This document shows positions 1 to 6,321 of a stretch of 14,838 nt of DNA, in pieces. This DNA comes from JANFXS01 sp022791155 (GTDB lineage: Bacteria > Bacillota > Clostridia > Lachnospirales > Anaerotignaceae), in the NCBI GenBank assembly GCA_949743895.1, contig CATJUX010000061.1, forward strand, positions 1-14,838. Direction: 5' to 3'. The notes under the pieces are model-generated. The model made no database searches, was not told the DNA's origin, and saw only the letters and a list, made by a program, of their open reading frames with translations. The translations under genes and the position numbers were made by a program. The first letter of the stretch is position 1; each line of letters begins with the position of its first letter.

Positions 1-30
1 AAAAATTTGATCTATTAAGGGGGAAATTAT

Positions 31-558
31 ATGTTTATAAGAGGTTCATTAGCAGAAAAAAACACAATTCTCAACACAGCCGAAAGAATGTGCGCCGCAG
101 CACGCACAGCTCCAAAAGCAAGAGGAATTGACAAAATTGTAACAGGCATTGTCACTGATGACGACAAAGATGCCATAATATCTGAAATGCGCAATTTGTT
201 CAACGAAACAGGAGCCGCTTTTTTTGAGCGCGATGCCAAAAACCTCGAAATTTCAGAAGCAGTTGTGCTCATCGGAACAACAGGAGGTGCAAAAGGAGTT
301 CCGGCGTGTGGATTTTGCGGATATAAAGACTGTTCAGAAATGGCCGCAAACAATGGCCACTGTGCCTATGATGACATGGATCTTGGAATAGCACTTGGAT
401 CGGCAGTTTCTGTCGCCGCAAACAACAGAATTGACAACAGAATCATGTTTTCAGCTGGCGTTGCTGCCAAAAGACTCGGCTTCCTTGGCGAAGGTGTCAA
501 AAAAATATTGGCTATCCCCCTCTCCACAATTGGAAAAAATCCATATTTTGACAGATAA
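31..558 (+). CDS. DUF2148 domain protein with Fe-S-type cysteine cluster
   Basis: This 175-residue protein matches what I know of the DUF2148 (ferredoxin-domain) family, whose function is not established. The visible hallmark is a cysteine cluster, C93-x2-C96-x4-C101-x9-C111, in the context CGFCGYKDC. This resembles the four-cysteine 4Fe-4S motif of corrinoid/CO-dehydrogenase-associated proteins, so binding of an iron-sulfur cluster is a reasonable inference. A further Cys21 sits in an N-terminal helix (ERMCAAARTAPKARG), a segment typical of the family. No signal peptide or membrane segment is seen, so it is probably cytosolic. The ATG at 31 follows a GGGGG-type ribosome binding site 8 bases upstream. 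The stop is 15 bases before the aldolase gene, implying co-transcription. The substrate or redox partner cannot be told from sequence. Confidence 0.82.
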   Translation: MFIRGSLAEKNTILNTAERMCAAARTAPKARGIDKIVTGIVTDDDKDAIISEMRNLFNETGAAFFERDAKNLEISEAVVLIGTTGGAKGVPACGFCGYKDCSEMAANNGHCAYDDMDLGIALGSAVSVAANNRIDNRIMFSAGVAAKRLGFLGEGVKKILAIPLSTIGKNPYFDR

Positions 559-573
559 AACTGGAGGGAATGT

Positions 574-1344
574 ATGTTTAGAAATTCTCTAAAGAAAAAA
601 CTTTATGCTGGTGAAGTTTCGTTTGGAACATTCGTTGCCATAAATTCTGCTGACATAGTTGAAATATGCGGCATTGCCGGATTTGATTTTGTTGTTCTTG
701 ATGGTGAACACGGCTATATCTCTCCAGAAACATCATTGCCACTTATACGTGCTGCTGAAGCTTCAGGAATGACTCCCATTGTCCGTGTGTGCGAAAACAG
801 CGAGTCTCTCATACTCCGCACGCTTGATGTTGGTGCCCATGGAATACATATTCCTCAAATCAACACTGTGGAACAAGCAAAAAGCGCCATAAATTATGTA
901 AAATATTTTCCAAAAGGAACTCGTGGTGTTTCGTTTCACCGCGCCTGTGGATATGGTATGTATAACATAAATGAGTATATGGAGCAGGAAAATGATGAAA
1001 CCCTTGTTGTTTTTCATTGCGAAAACGTTTTGGCAATGAAAAATATAGATGATATAGCTGCAACAGACGGTTTGGATGTCATTATATTCGGCCCATATGA
1101 CATGAGCCAATCAATGGGCATTCCTGGAAAAACAAATGATGCCTCTGTGGAGGAAGCGGCCCAACATATGTTAAAAGCCTGTCAGCGTCATGGAAAAATA
1201 GCCGGAATATATACAAATGATGCCATAAGCGCCCACAAACGAATGAAACAGGGTTTTCGCTATCTACCTGTTGGCGTGGACTGCAAAGTTTTGTCAGACA
1301 CATATTCCGAACTGTCAAAAAGTTTGAAAAATATAAAATTATAA
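574..1344 (+). CDS. HpcH/HpaI family aldolase
   Basis: A 256-residue TIM-barrel class II (metal-dependent) pyruvate aldolase or lyase of the HpcH/HpaI family. Known members cleave 4-hydroxy-2-oxo acids such as 4-hydroxy-2-oxoheptanedioate or 2-keto-3-deoxy-L-rhamnonate into pyruvate and an aldehyde. Catalytic positions of the E. coli enzyme are present with a one-residue offset: D43 and the LDGEHG loop with H46 (general base), R71, metal ligands E150 (FHCENVLAMKN) and D176 (FGPYDMS). The length is normal for the family. The residue before the metal glutamate and the RGVSFHRACGYG loop differ from classic HpcH, so the substrate is uncertain. A strong ribosome binding site (GGAGGG, 563-568) precedes the ATG. 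The partner is the DUF2148 gene directly upstream, and a strong terminator follows. The family call is firm; the reaction is not. Confidence 0.9.
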   Translation: MFRNSLKKKLYAGEVSFGTFVAINSADIVEICGIAGFDFVVLDGEHGYISPETSLPLIRAAEASGMTPIVRVCENSESLILRTLDVGAHGIHIPQINTVEQAKSAINYVKYFPKGTRGVSFHRACGYGMYNINEYMEQENDETLVVFHCENVLAMKNIDDIAATDGLDVIIFGPYDMSQSMGIPGKTNDASVEEAAQHMLKACQRHGKIAGIYTNDAISAHKRMKQGFRYLPVGVDCKVLSDTYSELSKSLKNIKL

Positions 1345-1352
1345 ACATATTA

Positions 1353-1390
1353 GGCTGTCAAAAAGTTTTGTCTTTTGTGACAGCCTTTTT
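1353..1390 (+). terminator. Rho-independent terminator of the DUF2148-aldolase unit
   Basis: An 8-bp perfect stem, GGCTGTCA (1353-1360) with TGACAGCC (1378-1385), is followed at once by five T (1386-1390). It begins 8 bases after the aldolase stop. The minus-strand dnaB operon converges from the other side. Read on the minus strand the stem is followed by TAATATG rather than a T-run, so it is at best a weak terminator for dnaB. I see nothing else in 1391-1455. Confidence 0.88.
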
Positions 1391-1455
1391 CAAATGCAAA
1401 ATTAAGCACAAATTAGTATATTTCAAATATAGCAATTTATAGTTCAATAGTTATT

Positions 1456-2805
1456 TTAGAAAGATCTCAAAAAATTCCCAAATTTTGTATATTGTCCAAG
1501 CCATGAAAGATCTACTGTTCCTGTTGGGCCATTTCTTTGCTTGGCAATTATAAGTTCAGCCTGATTTTTTGCATCACTGTCAGGGAAATAATATTCATCA
1601 CGATATATAAAAGCAACAATGTCTGCATCCTGTTCAATTGCGCCAGATTCTCTCAAATCACTCAGCATTGGACGGTGATCGCTTCTTTGTTCACATGCAC
1701 GGCTCAGCTGACTTAAGGCTATCACAGGCGCCTCCATTTCTCTTGCAATGGCTTTCAGCGAACGCGAAATTGATGATATTTCCTGTTGCCTTGAATCTGA
1801 CTTTCCATCGCTGTTCATAAGCTGTAAGTAGTCAATCAATATAAGCCCAAGCCCTTTTTCCAACTTGAGTTTTCTGCATTTGCTTCTTATGTCCATTGGA
1901 GAAACTCCAGGTGTATCGTCAATATATATATTTGCCTGACTCAAAGGGCCCATAGCTTGTATAAGTTTTGGCCAGTCTTCATCTGTAAGTTCTCCAGTTC
2001 TCAGTTTTTGTGCGTCAATCATGGCTTCTGAACAAAGCATACGGTTTGCAAGCTGCTCTTTGCTCATCTCAAGAGAAAATATAGCCACAGGCACATCATG
2101 GCGTATTGCCGCATTTTGAGCTATATTCAGCGCAAAAGCTGTTTTCCCCATAGATGGCCGTGCTGCAATCAATATTAAGTCGCTTTTTTGAAGCCCGGCT
2201 GTTTTAGCATCAAAATCCACAAACCCCGTTGGAACTCCCGTGAGTTTTCCTTTGCTTTTATATACATCTTCAATTTTTTCGAAAGCTGAAACAGCCACAT
2301 CTCTTATGTGAGATATTTCGCTGACTCTTCTTCCATTCAAAATATCAAAAATTCCTTTTTCGGCCTTTTCCATTATGCTGTTAACCGGGTCTTTAGCTTC
2401 ATAACAGCCTTGAGAAATGTCCTGTGACATTTTGATGAGCTGACGAAGCAATGACTTTTCACTGACAATTCTTGCATAATGTCCAACATTAACTGAACTC
2501 CCAACTGCGCCCGAAATTTGTGCTATGAAAGGCAGGCCGCCTATTTGTTCAAACACGCCCTTTTCTTCAAGCCTGTTTTTTATTGTTATAATGTCAATTG
2601 GCTTGCCAGAAGAATAAAGCTCTATTGCAGCTTCAAAAACAAGGCCATTGTCAGGGCGGTAAAAATCACTTGGTGTGAGCACTTCAGCAGCTGTTGAAAC
2701 AGCTTCTCTGTCAATAAACATAGAACTCAGAACAGCTTGTTCTGCTTCAGTGTCATGTGGAGGAACTTTTTGAAAATATGAATTTTGACTGTTGTTTTCT
2801 TCCAT
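1456..2805 (-). CDS. dnaB: Replicative DNA helicase DnaB
   Basis: The hexameric replicative helicase (called DnaC in Bacillus subtilis) that unwinds DNA 5' to 3' ahead of the replisome and contacts primase. At 449 residues the length is normal. The N-terminal DnaB domain is at about 12-115 (starting PPHDTEAEQAVLSSMF). After a linker comes the RecA-like motor at about 190-449. The motor shows Walker A ARPSMGKT at 215-222, the SLEMS motif at 244-248, Walker B LILIDYLQLM at 321-330, the LSQLSR motif at 364-369, LSDLRESGAIEQDAD at 381-395 and KQRNGPTGT at 422-430, which carries the presumed arginine finger. There is no intein, unlike some dnaB genes. The ATG is preceded by GAGGT on the minus strand. 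It is the last gene of the pheA-gdpP-rplI-dnaB run, 19 bases after rplI, an rplI-dnaB order common in Bacillota. Confidence 0.98.
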   Translation of the reverse strand: MEENNSQNSYFQKVPPHDTEAEQAVLSSMFIDREAVSTAAEVLTPSDFYRPDNGLVFEAAIELYSSGKPIDIITIKNRLEEKGVFEQIGGLPFIAQISGAVGSSVNVGHYARIVSEKSLLRQLIKMSQDISQGCYEAKDPVNSIMEKAEKGIFDILNGRRVSEISHIRDVAVSAFEKIEDVYKSKGKLTGVPTGFVDFDAKTAGLQKSDLILIAARPSMGKTAFALNIAQNAAIRHDVPVAIFSLEMSKEQLANRMLCSEAMIDAQKLRTGELTDEDWPKLIQAMGPLSQANIYIDDTPGVSPMDIRSKCRKLKLEKGLGLILIDYLQLMNSDGKSDSRQQEISSISRSLKAIAREMEAPVIALSQLSRACEQRSDHRPMLSDLRESGAIEQDADIVAFIYRDEYYFPDSDAKNQAELIIAKQRNGPTGTVDLSWLGQYTKFGNFLRSF

Positions 2806-2824
2806 ATTTTACCTCAAAATTAGT

Positions 2825-3271
2825 TTATCCCTCAGAAATGATAACTTTAACTTCAGCCGTAACTTGTGGATGAAGCTTCACTGGAACTGTTCTTGAACCA
2901 ACCATTTTAATTTGATCTTCAAGAACAACTTTCTTTTTGTCAACTTTAACTCCACAAACTTCTTCAATTGCCTGAGCAATCTCCTTGTTTGTAACCGAGC
3001 CAAACAACTTCCCGTTTTCTCCTGTTTTAACAAAAACTTTAACCTCTTTGCTTTCAAGAACCTCTTTCAGTTTTTGTGCTTCTTCAAGTTCTTCAGCTTT
3101 TCTCTTTTCATCAGCCTGTTTTTTAAGCTTTATGTCATTAAGATTTGCTGCATTTGCCTCAACACCAAGTTTTTTTGGTATCAAAAAATTGCGTGCATAT
3201 CCATCACTTGCATTAATTTCCTGTCCTTTCTTTCCCACACCTTTAACATCTGCAAGAAGTATCACTTTCAT
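2825..3271 (-). CDS. rplI: 50S ribosomal protein L9
   Basis: Ribosomal protein bL9, which binds 23S rRNA near the L1 stalk and helps hold the reading frame. It is 148 residues from the start chosen here. The N-terminal rRNA-binding domain begins MKVILLADVKGVGKKGQ, followed by the signature around DGYARNFLIPKKLGVEAN. A lysine/glutamate-rich connecting helix spans about 42-75 and the C-terminal domain begins near KLFGSVTNKEIAQAIEE. The frame stays open for 15 more codons upstream, but the family N-terminus and a GAGGAGG ribosome binding site at 3281-3287 fix the ATG at 3269-3271. The upstream gdpP stop codon lies one base before this ATG, so the binding site is inside the end of gdpP and translation is probably coupled. 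Confidence 0.98.
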   Translation of the reverse strand: MKVILLADVKGVGKKGQEINASDGYARNFLIPKKLGVEANAANLNDIKLKKQADEKRKAEELEEAQKLKEVLESKEVKVFVKTGENGKLFGSVTNKEIAQAIEEVCGVKVDKKKVVLEDQIKMVGSRTVPVKLHPQVTAEVKVIISEG

Positions 3272-3272
3272 G

Positions 3273-5246
3273 TCATTCATCCTCCTCAATATATTTATCA
3301 ATGGCATGTTTAACATTCTTTAATGCCATATCAATGTCAATGCCCTCAAACTGGCTGCCGGCCATTGTTCTGTGGCCTCCTCCGCCAATTTTTTCCATCA
3401 AAATTTGAACATTAACTTCACCCAAACTTCTCGCTGAAACATATATTTTTCTGCCAGATTCAGAAATTACAACAGAAGCTCTCACGCCGCTTATATCCAT
3501 AAGTTCGTCAGCCGCCTGAGCACATATAATGCTTACTCCTTCACATGTTTTGGGGCATTTAGCTATAATAATTCCGTTCCTATATATTTCGGCTGAGCTC
3601 ACAGTTTCTGATCTTATCTTAAAATCTTCTATATCATTTCTAAAAAATTCATTAACTTTTATTAAATCGGCGCCATTTCTTTTCAGATAGGCTGCTGCTT
3701 CGAAAGTTATTGTGTTGGCTCTCAGCGAAAATTTTTTTGTGTCAACAACTATGCCGCTTAATATTATATCAGCTTCTGTTGGTTTAAGCTGCACTTTGTC
3801 ACCCATATGACGTATAACCTCTGTCACAAGCTCACATGTTGAAGAAGCATATGGTTCATGATAGACCAAAACAGCATTTTCAATATACTCCGCACTCTTT
3901 CTGTGGTGATCAAAGACAACAATTTTCTTAAACGACTCCAACACACTTTTGCATTCTACAAGACTTGGCCTATATGTGTCAACCACAATCAAAAGCGATC
4001 TGTCATTCATAATCTCCAAAGCCTTTCTTCCGCTTATGAAAAGCTCGTTGTTATATTCACAGGACAATATGGCGTTGTAAACAGGAGTCACTGTCCTTGG
4101 CACAAAGTCAAGAATGATATAAGGTGTTTTGTCAAGGCTTCTTGCAATTCTGCTAATTCCCAATGCTGCTCCCAGCGCGTCATAATCCGGCATTCTGTGC
4201 CCCATTATAAACACATCTGATGAATCATTGATGAGCGCTTCCAATGCGTCAGCCTTGACCCTCGCTCTAATCTTCGCATTCTTCGAAACCTCGCCGCTTT
4301 TTCCTCCAAAAAACTGATATTTTTCATCATCTTTGACAATGACCTGATCTCCACCGCGCCCCAATGCCAGTTCTATGGCGTCGCGTGCACATTTCATGGC
4401 TGCGTCAAGCCCTTTGAAGCTTATGCCTATTCCAATGCTAAGTGTGAATGGAATATGATCCCCAACCTTTGTTTCCTTGACAGTTTCAACTATCTCAAAT
4501 TTCTTTTCTTTTGCCTGTTCTAAAGCACTGTTTGTGATTACAAACAAATATCTGTCTTTTTCAAACTTTTTCAGAATTCCTCCAAATGTTGAAATATAAT
4601 TATTTATTTTTCTGTCAACAATTGCTGTCAGCAATGGAGTTTGAACATCGTCAACAGACTCTGTGACTTCATCATAATTGTCAATATATATCAACCCAAT
4701 AGCAGCTTCATTTTTTTCTATATCTTCTTTTGGATTCTCTCTTTCACAAGCATTCACAACAAATATTGCATATATCTTTTTAACACCATCATCAAACTCA
4801 TTGCAAAAAATATCATATGACATATTTTGCATATGGATCAGTTGATGCTGCAAACCTATTTCAAAACCGTCAAATATCTTTTTCAAATCATTTTGACTGT
4901 TTTTGTTTCCAAAAAGCTCTTCAAACAATTTGTTATGCGTCAAAATGTAACCATTTTCATCAGCAAAAGCGAAAGGGAAAGAAATATTAGCAAAATTCAA
5001 AGCATTTAGCATATCTTCATTTCTTTCAAAGTCCAATTCCTCAATTTCGTCATTAAATATATTAATTCCAAATATATTTTTAGCACAAAACATAACTGCC
5101 ATAACAATCACAAAAACAAAAACAGAGAACACAGCCACAAACGGGAATGCCATTACAACTGTCAAAAAAATTATAACAGCAATAATAACAACCGTTGTTC
5201 TTAGAATAATTCCGCTTTTTCTATTGTCCGCCTCATCATTTCTCAT
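3273..5246 (-). CDS. gdpP: Cyclic-di-AMP phosphodiesterase GdpP (DHH-DHHA1, membrane)
   Basis: A membrane-bound phosphodiesterase that hydrolyses the second messenger c-di-AMP to pApA, thereby influencing potassium and osmotic balance and wall stress. It is 657 residues, normal for GdpP. Two N-terminal membrane helices lie at about 12-34 and 36-56, then a PAS-like segment (about 80-165). A degenerate GGDEF domain (about 178-305) has EKDRY at 229-233 where an active cyclase would carry GGDEF. The DHH phosphoesterase domain shows metal-binding residues H350, D354 and D356 (GHRMPDYDALG), D423 (VVDTYRP), the D446-H447-H448 motif and D502 (VVDTKKF). DHHA1 ends with GGGGHRTMAG at 621-630. All catalytic residues are present, so it should be active. 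GGAGG precedes the ATG. It starts 15 bases after pheA and its TGA sits one base before the rplI ATG. Confidence 0.96.
   Translation of the reverse strand: MRNDEADNRKSGIILRTTVVIIAVIIFLTVVMAFPFVAVFSVFVFVIVMAVMFCAKNIFGINIFNDEIEELDFERNEDMLNALNFANISFPFAFADENGYILTHNKLFEELFGNKNSQNDLKKIFDGFEIGLQHQLIHMQNMSYDIFCNEFDDGVKKIYAIFVVNACERENPKEDIEKNEAAIGLIYIDNYDEVTESVDDVQTPLLTAIVDRKINNYISTFGGILKKFEKDRYLFVITNSALEQAKEKKFEIVETVKETKVGDHIPFTLSIGIGISFKGLDAAMKCARDAIELALGRGGDQVIVKDDEKYQFFGGKSGEVSKNAKIRARVKADALEALINDSSDVFIMGHRMPDYDALGAALGISRIARSLDKTPYIILDFVPRTVTPVYNAILSCEYNNELFISGRKALEIMNDRSLLIVVDTYRPSLVECKSVLESFKKIVVFDHHRKSAEYIENAVLVYHEPYASSTCELVTEVIRHMGDKVQLKPTEADIILSGIVVDTKKFSLRANTITFEAAAYLKRNGADLIKVNEFFRNDIEDFKIRSETVSSAEIYRNGIIIAKCPKTCEGVSIICAQAADELMDISGVRASVVISESGRKIYVSARSLGEVNVQILMEKIGGGGHRTMAGSQFEGIDIDMALKNVKHAIDKYIEEDE
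3281..3287 (-). promoter_or_regulatory. Ribosome binding site deciding the rplI start
   Basis: GAGGAGG on the minus strand lies 9 bases before the ATG at 3271 and within the last codons of gdpP. It rules out the longer in-frame start at 3316. Confidence 0.85.
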
Positions 5247-5261
5247 CAGGCATCCTCCAAA

Positions 5262-6089
5262 TCATCTTCCAATTGTGTGATATGTTCCCAAACGCTTAAA
5301 AAAGCTGGTTTTGCGCTCAATCATTTTCAATGCACTGTTTATATCCTCAGAATCAGCGCTTTCCATATCAATATAGAACACATATTTCCCCAACTCATCT
5401 TTCATCGGCCTGGATTCTATTTTTGTCATATTAATGTTCCATATAGCTATTATATCCAATATTTTGTATAGCTCACCCGGTCTGTCTTCTGTTGCAAAAA
5501 CTATGCTTGTTTTTCCACAATTTGTGCATAAACGGCTTTGGTGTCCTGAAACAACAAAAAACCTTGTTTTATTATGACTCTCATCTTGAATTTCATGTCC
5601 TATAACTTTAAGTCCAAATTTTTCTGCTGCTTCACAGGTGCATATAGCTGCCCAGTTTTCTTTCGAATTTGAAACAATTTCGGCCGCTTTTGCTGTAGAA
5701 GCTGCTTGAACATTTTCAACGTCCTTAAACTCATCATTTAGATATTTGCGGCATTGCGCAAGAGCCTGTGGGTGTGAAAATATTTTTTCAACGACTTGCG
5801 GCAATGTGCTTTCTTTCACAGCTATATTATGCCTTATAGGCAATATGATTTCACTTTCTATAAAAACATTGACATCAAAAATGAGCGTGTCAATTGTGAA
5901 AGTCACTGTTCCTTCTATAGAATTCTCAAACGGAACAACGCCCTTATCAATTTCGTTTTTCTCCACTGCCTGCAATATGTCAGGAATATGCTTGAAAGGA
6001 ATCATTTCAGCATTTTCAAAATTTTTTATATAAAGCATAGCTGCCTGATGAGTGAATGTTCCTTCGGGTCCAAGATAGCCAATTTTCAA
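5262..6089 (-). CDS. pheA: Prephenate dehydratase with ACT domain, TTG start
   Basis: Converts prephenate to phenylpyruvate in phenylalanine synthesis. It is a monofunctional 275-residue enzyme with no chorismate mutase domain. The catalytic domain (1-180) shows GPEGTFTHQAA at 7-17, FENSIEGTV at 54-62, SHPQALAQC at 105-113 and the catalytic TRF at 175-177. The C-terminal ACT domain (about 193-270) carries GELY at 205-208 and ESRP at 225-228, the phenylalanine feedback site. The start codon is TTG at 6087-6089: no ATG lies between it and the conserved GYLGPEGTF, and AGAGGAG is 6 bases upstream. An odd feature is a C188-x2-C191 pair in the inter-domain linker. It is first in the operon with gdpP, rplI and dnaB, behind a promoter and an aromatic-rich leader ORF. 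Confidence 0.96.
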   Translation of the reverse strand: MKIGYLGPEGTFTHQAAMLYIKNFENAEMIPFKHIPDILQAVEKNEIDKGVVPFENSIEGTVTFTIDTLIFDVNVFIESEIILPIRHNIAVKESTLPQVVEKIFSHPQALAQCRKYLNDEFKDVENVQAASTAKAAEIVSNSKENWAAICTCEAAEKFGLKVIGHEIQDESHNKTRFFVVSGHQSRLCTNCGKTSIVFATEDRPGELYKILDIIAIWNINMTKIESRPMKDELGKYVFYIDMESADSEDINSALKMIERKTSFFKRLGTYHTIGR

Positions 6090-6095
6090 AATTTT

Positions 6096-6102
6096 CTCCT
6101 CT
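6096..6102 (-). promoter_or_regulatory. Ribosome binding site supporting the pheA TTG start
   Basis: AGAGGAG on the minus strand is 6 bases upstream of the TTG at 6087-6089. With the conserved protein N-terminus immediately after, it decides the non-ATG start. Confidence 0.8.
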
Positions 6103-6115
6103 TTTCAAAACAAAC

Positions 6116-6133
6116 ATTGAATTAAGCTTCAAT
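6116..6133 (-). repeat. A+T-rich inverted repeat between leader ORF and pheA
   Basis: ATTGAA (minus strand, 6133-6128) pairs with TTCAAT (6121-6116) across a 6-base loop, followed by a T-rich stretch (GTTTGTTTTG). It could be a weak attenuator hairpin or chance in A+T-rich DNA. The leader ORF stop codon lies within it. Confidence 0.35.
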
Positions 6134-6176
6134 AAAATTTCCAAAAAATATAAAAATTAAGCAAAAACTGCAACAT
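6129..6176 (-). CDS. Possible aromatic-rich leader peptide of pheA
   Basis: A 15-codon ORF (ATG at 6174-6176, TGA at 6129-6131) in the pheA leader encodes MLQFLLNFYIFWKFY. Seven of 15 residues are aromatic: four Phe, two Tyr and one Trp. This composition resembles attenuation leader peptides such as E. coli PheL and lies where one would be expected, between the promoter and pheA. It overlaps a GCAACA/TGTTGC dyad at its start, and its stop falls in a second dyad at 6116-6133. Against it, I see no good ribosome binding site, the region is very A+T-rich so TTT and TAT codons are cheap, and there is no GC-rich terminator. I regard it as a candidate only. Confidence 0.35.
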   Translation of the reverse strand: MLQFLLNFYIFWKFY

Positions 6177-6186
6177 CTTTTGTTGC
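6170..6186. repeat. Perfect 6-bp dyad in the pheA leader
   Basis: GCAACA (6170-6175) and TGTTGC (6181-6186) are perfect inverted arms separated by 5 bases. It lies just downstream of the inferred pheA transcription start (near 6199). It could be a repressor operator or an RNA hairpin in the leader. No family is recognised. Confidence 0.5.
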
Positions 6187-6205
6187 TAAATCATTTTCGC
6201 TAAAG

Positions 6206-6234
6206 ATTTTACCATATAATAACCCTCATTTCAA
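6206..6234 (-). promoter_or_regulatory. Vegetative promoter for the pheA-gdpP-rplI-dnaB operon
   Basis: On the minus strand, TTGAAA (6234-6229) and TAAAAT (6211-6206) are separated by exactly 17 bases, with a TGG extension immediately before the -10 box. The inferred start is near 6199, giving an untranslated leader of about 110 bases before pheA. The divergent carboxypeptidase gene must use the other strand of the same 232-base gap. A TATAAT at 6215-6220 on that strand lacks a convincing -35 box. Confidence 0.65.
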
Positions 6235-6321
6235 TGCACGGATACATTATATTCATAAATAAGTTATGCGGTGAAAAAATCAAACATAAATTAATATTAA
6301 AAAAGTTCAAGGAGTTTTAGT

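Noticed and set aside
2912..3323. Open frames of 112 and 133 codons on the plus strand opposite rplI
   Set aside because: They are antisense shadows of a conserved ribosomal protein gene. Their Phe/Ser-rich, low-complexity products match no family.
3273..5246. Active diguanylate cyclase based on the GGDEF-like domain in GdpP
   Set aside because: The signature position reads EKDRY, so the domain is degenerate as in other GdpP proteins.
6090..6205. T-box riboswitch controlling pheA
   Set aside because: No T-box sequence (AGGGTGGNACCGCG-like) or specifier-loop architecture is present, and the leader of about 110 bases is too short for a typical T-box.
6240..6321. Sporulation sigma-F type promoter for the carboxypeptidase gene
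   Set aside because: A GGTGAAAAA string at 6270 partly resembles a -10 element, but no -35 match lies at the required spacing and no spoIIA genes follow.
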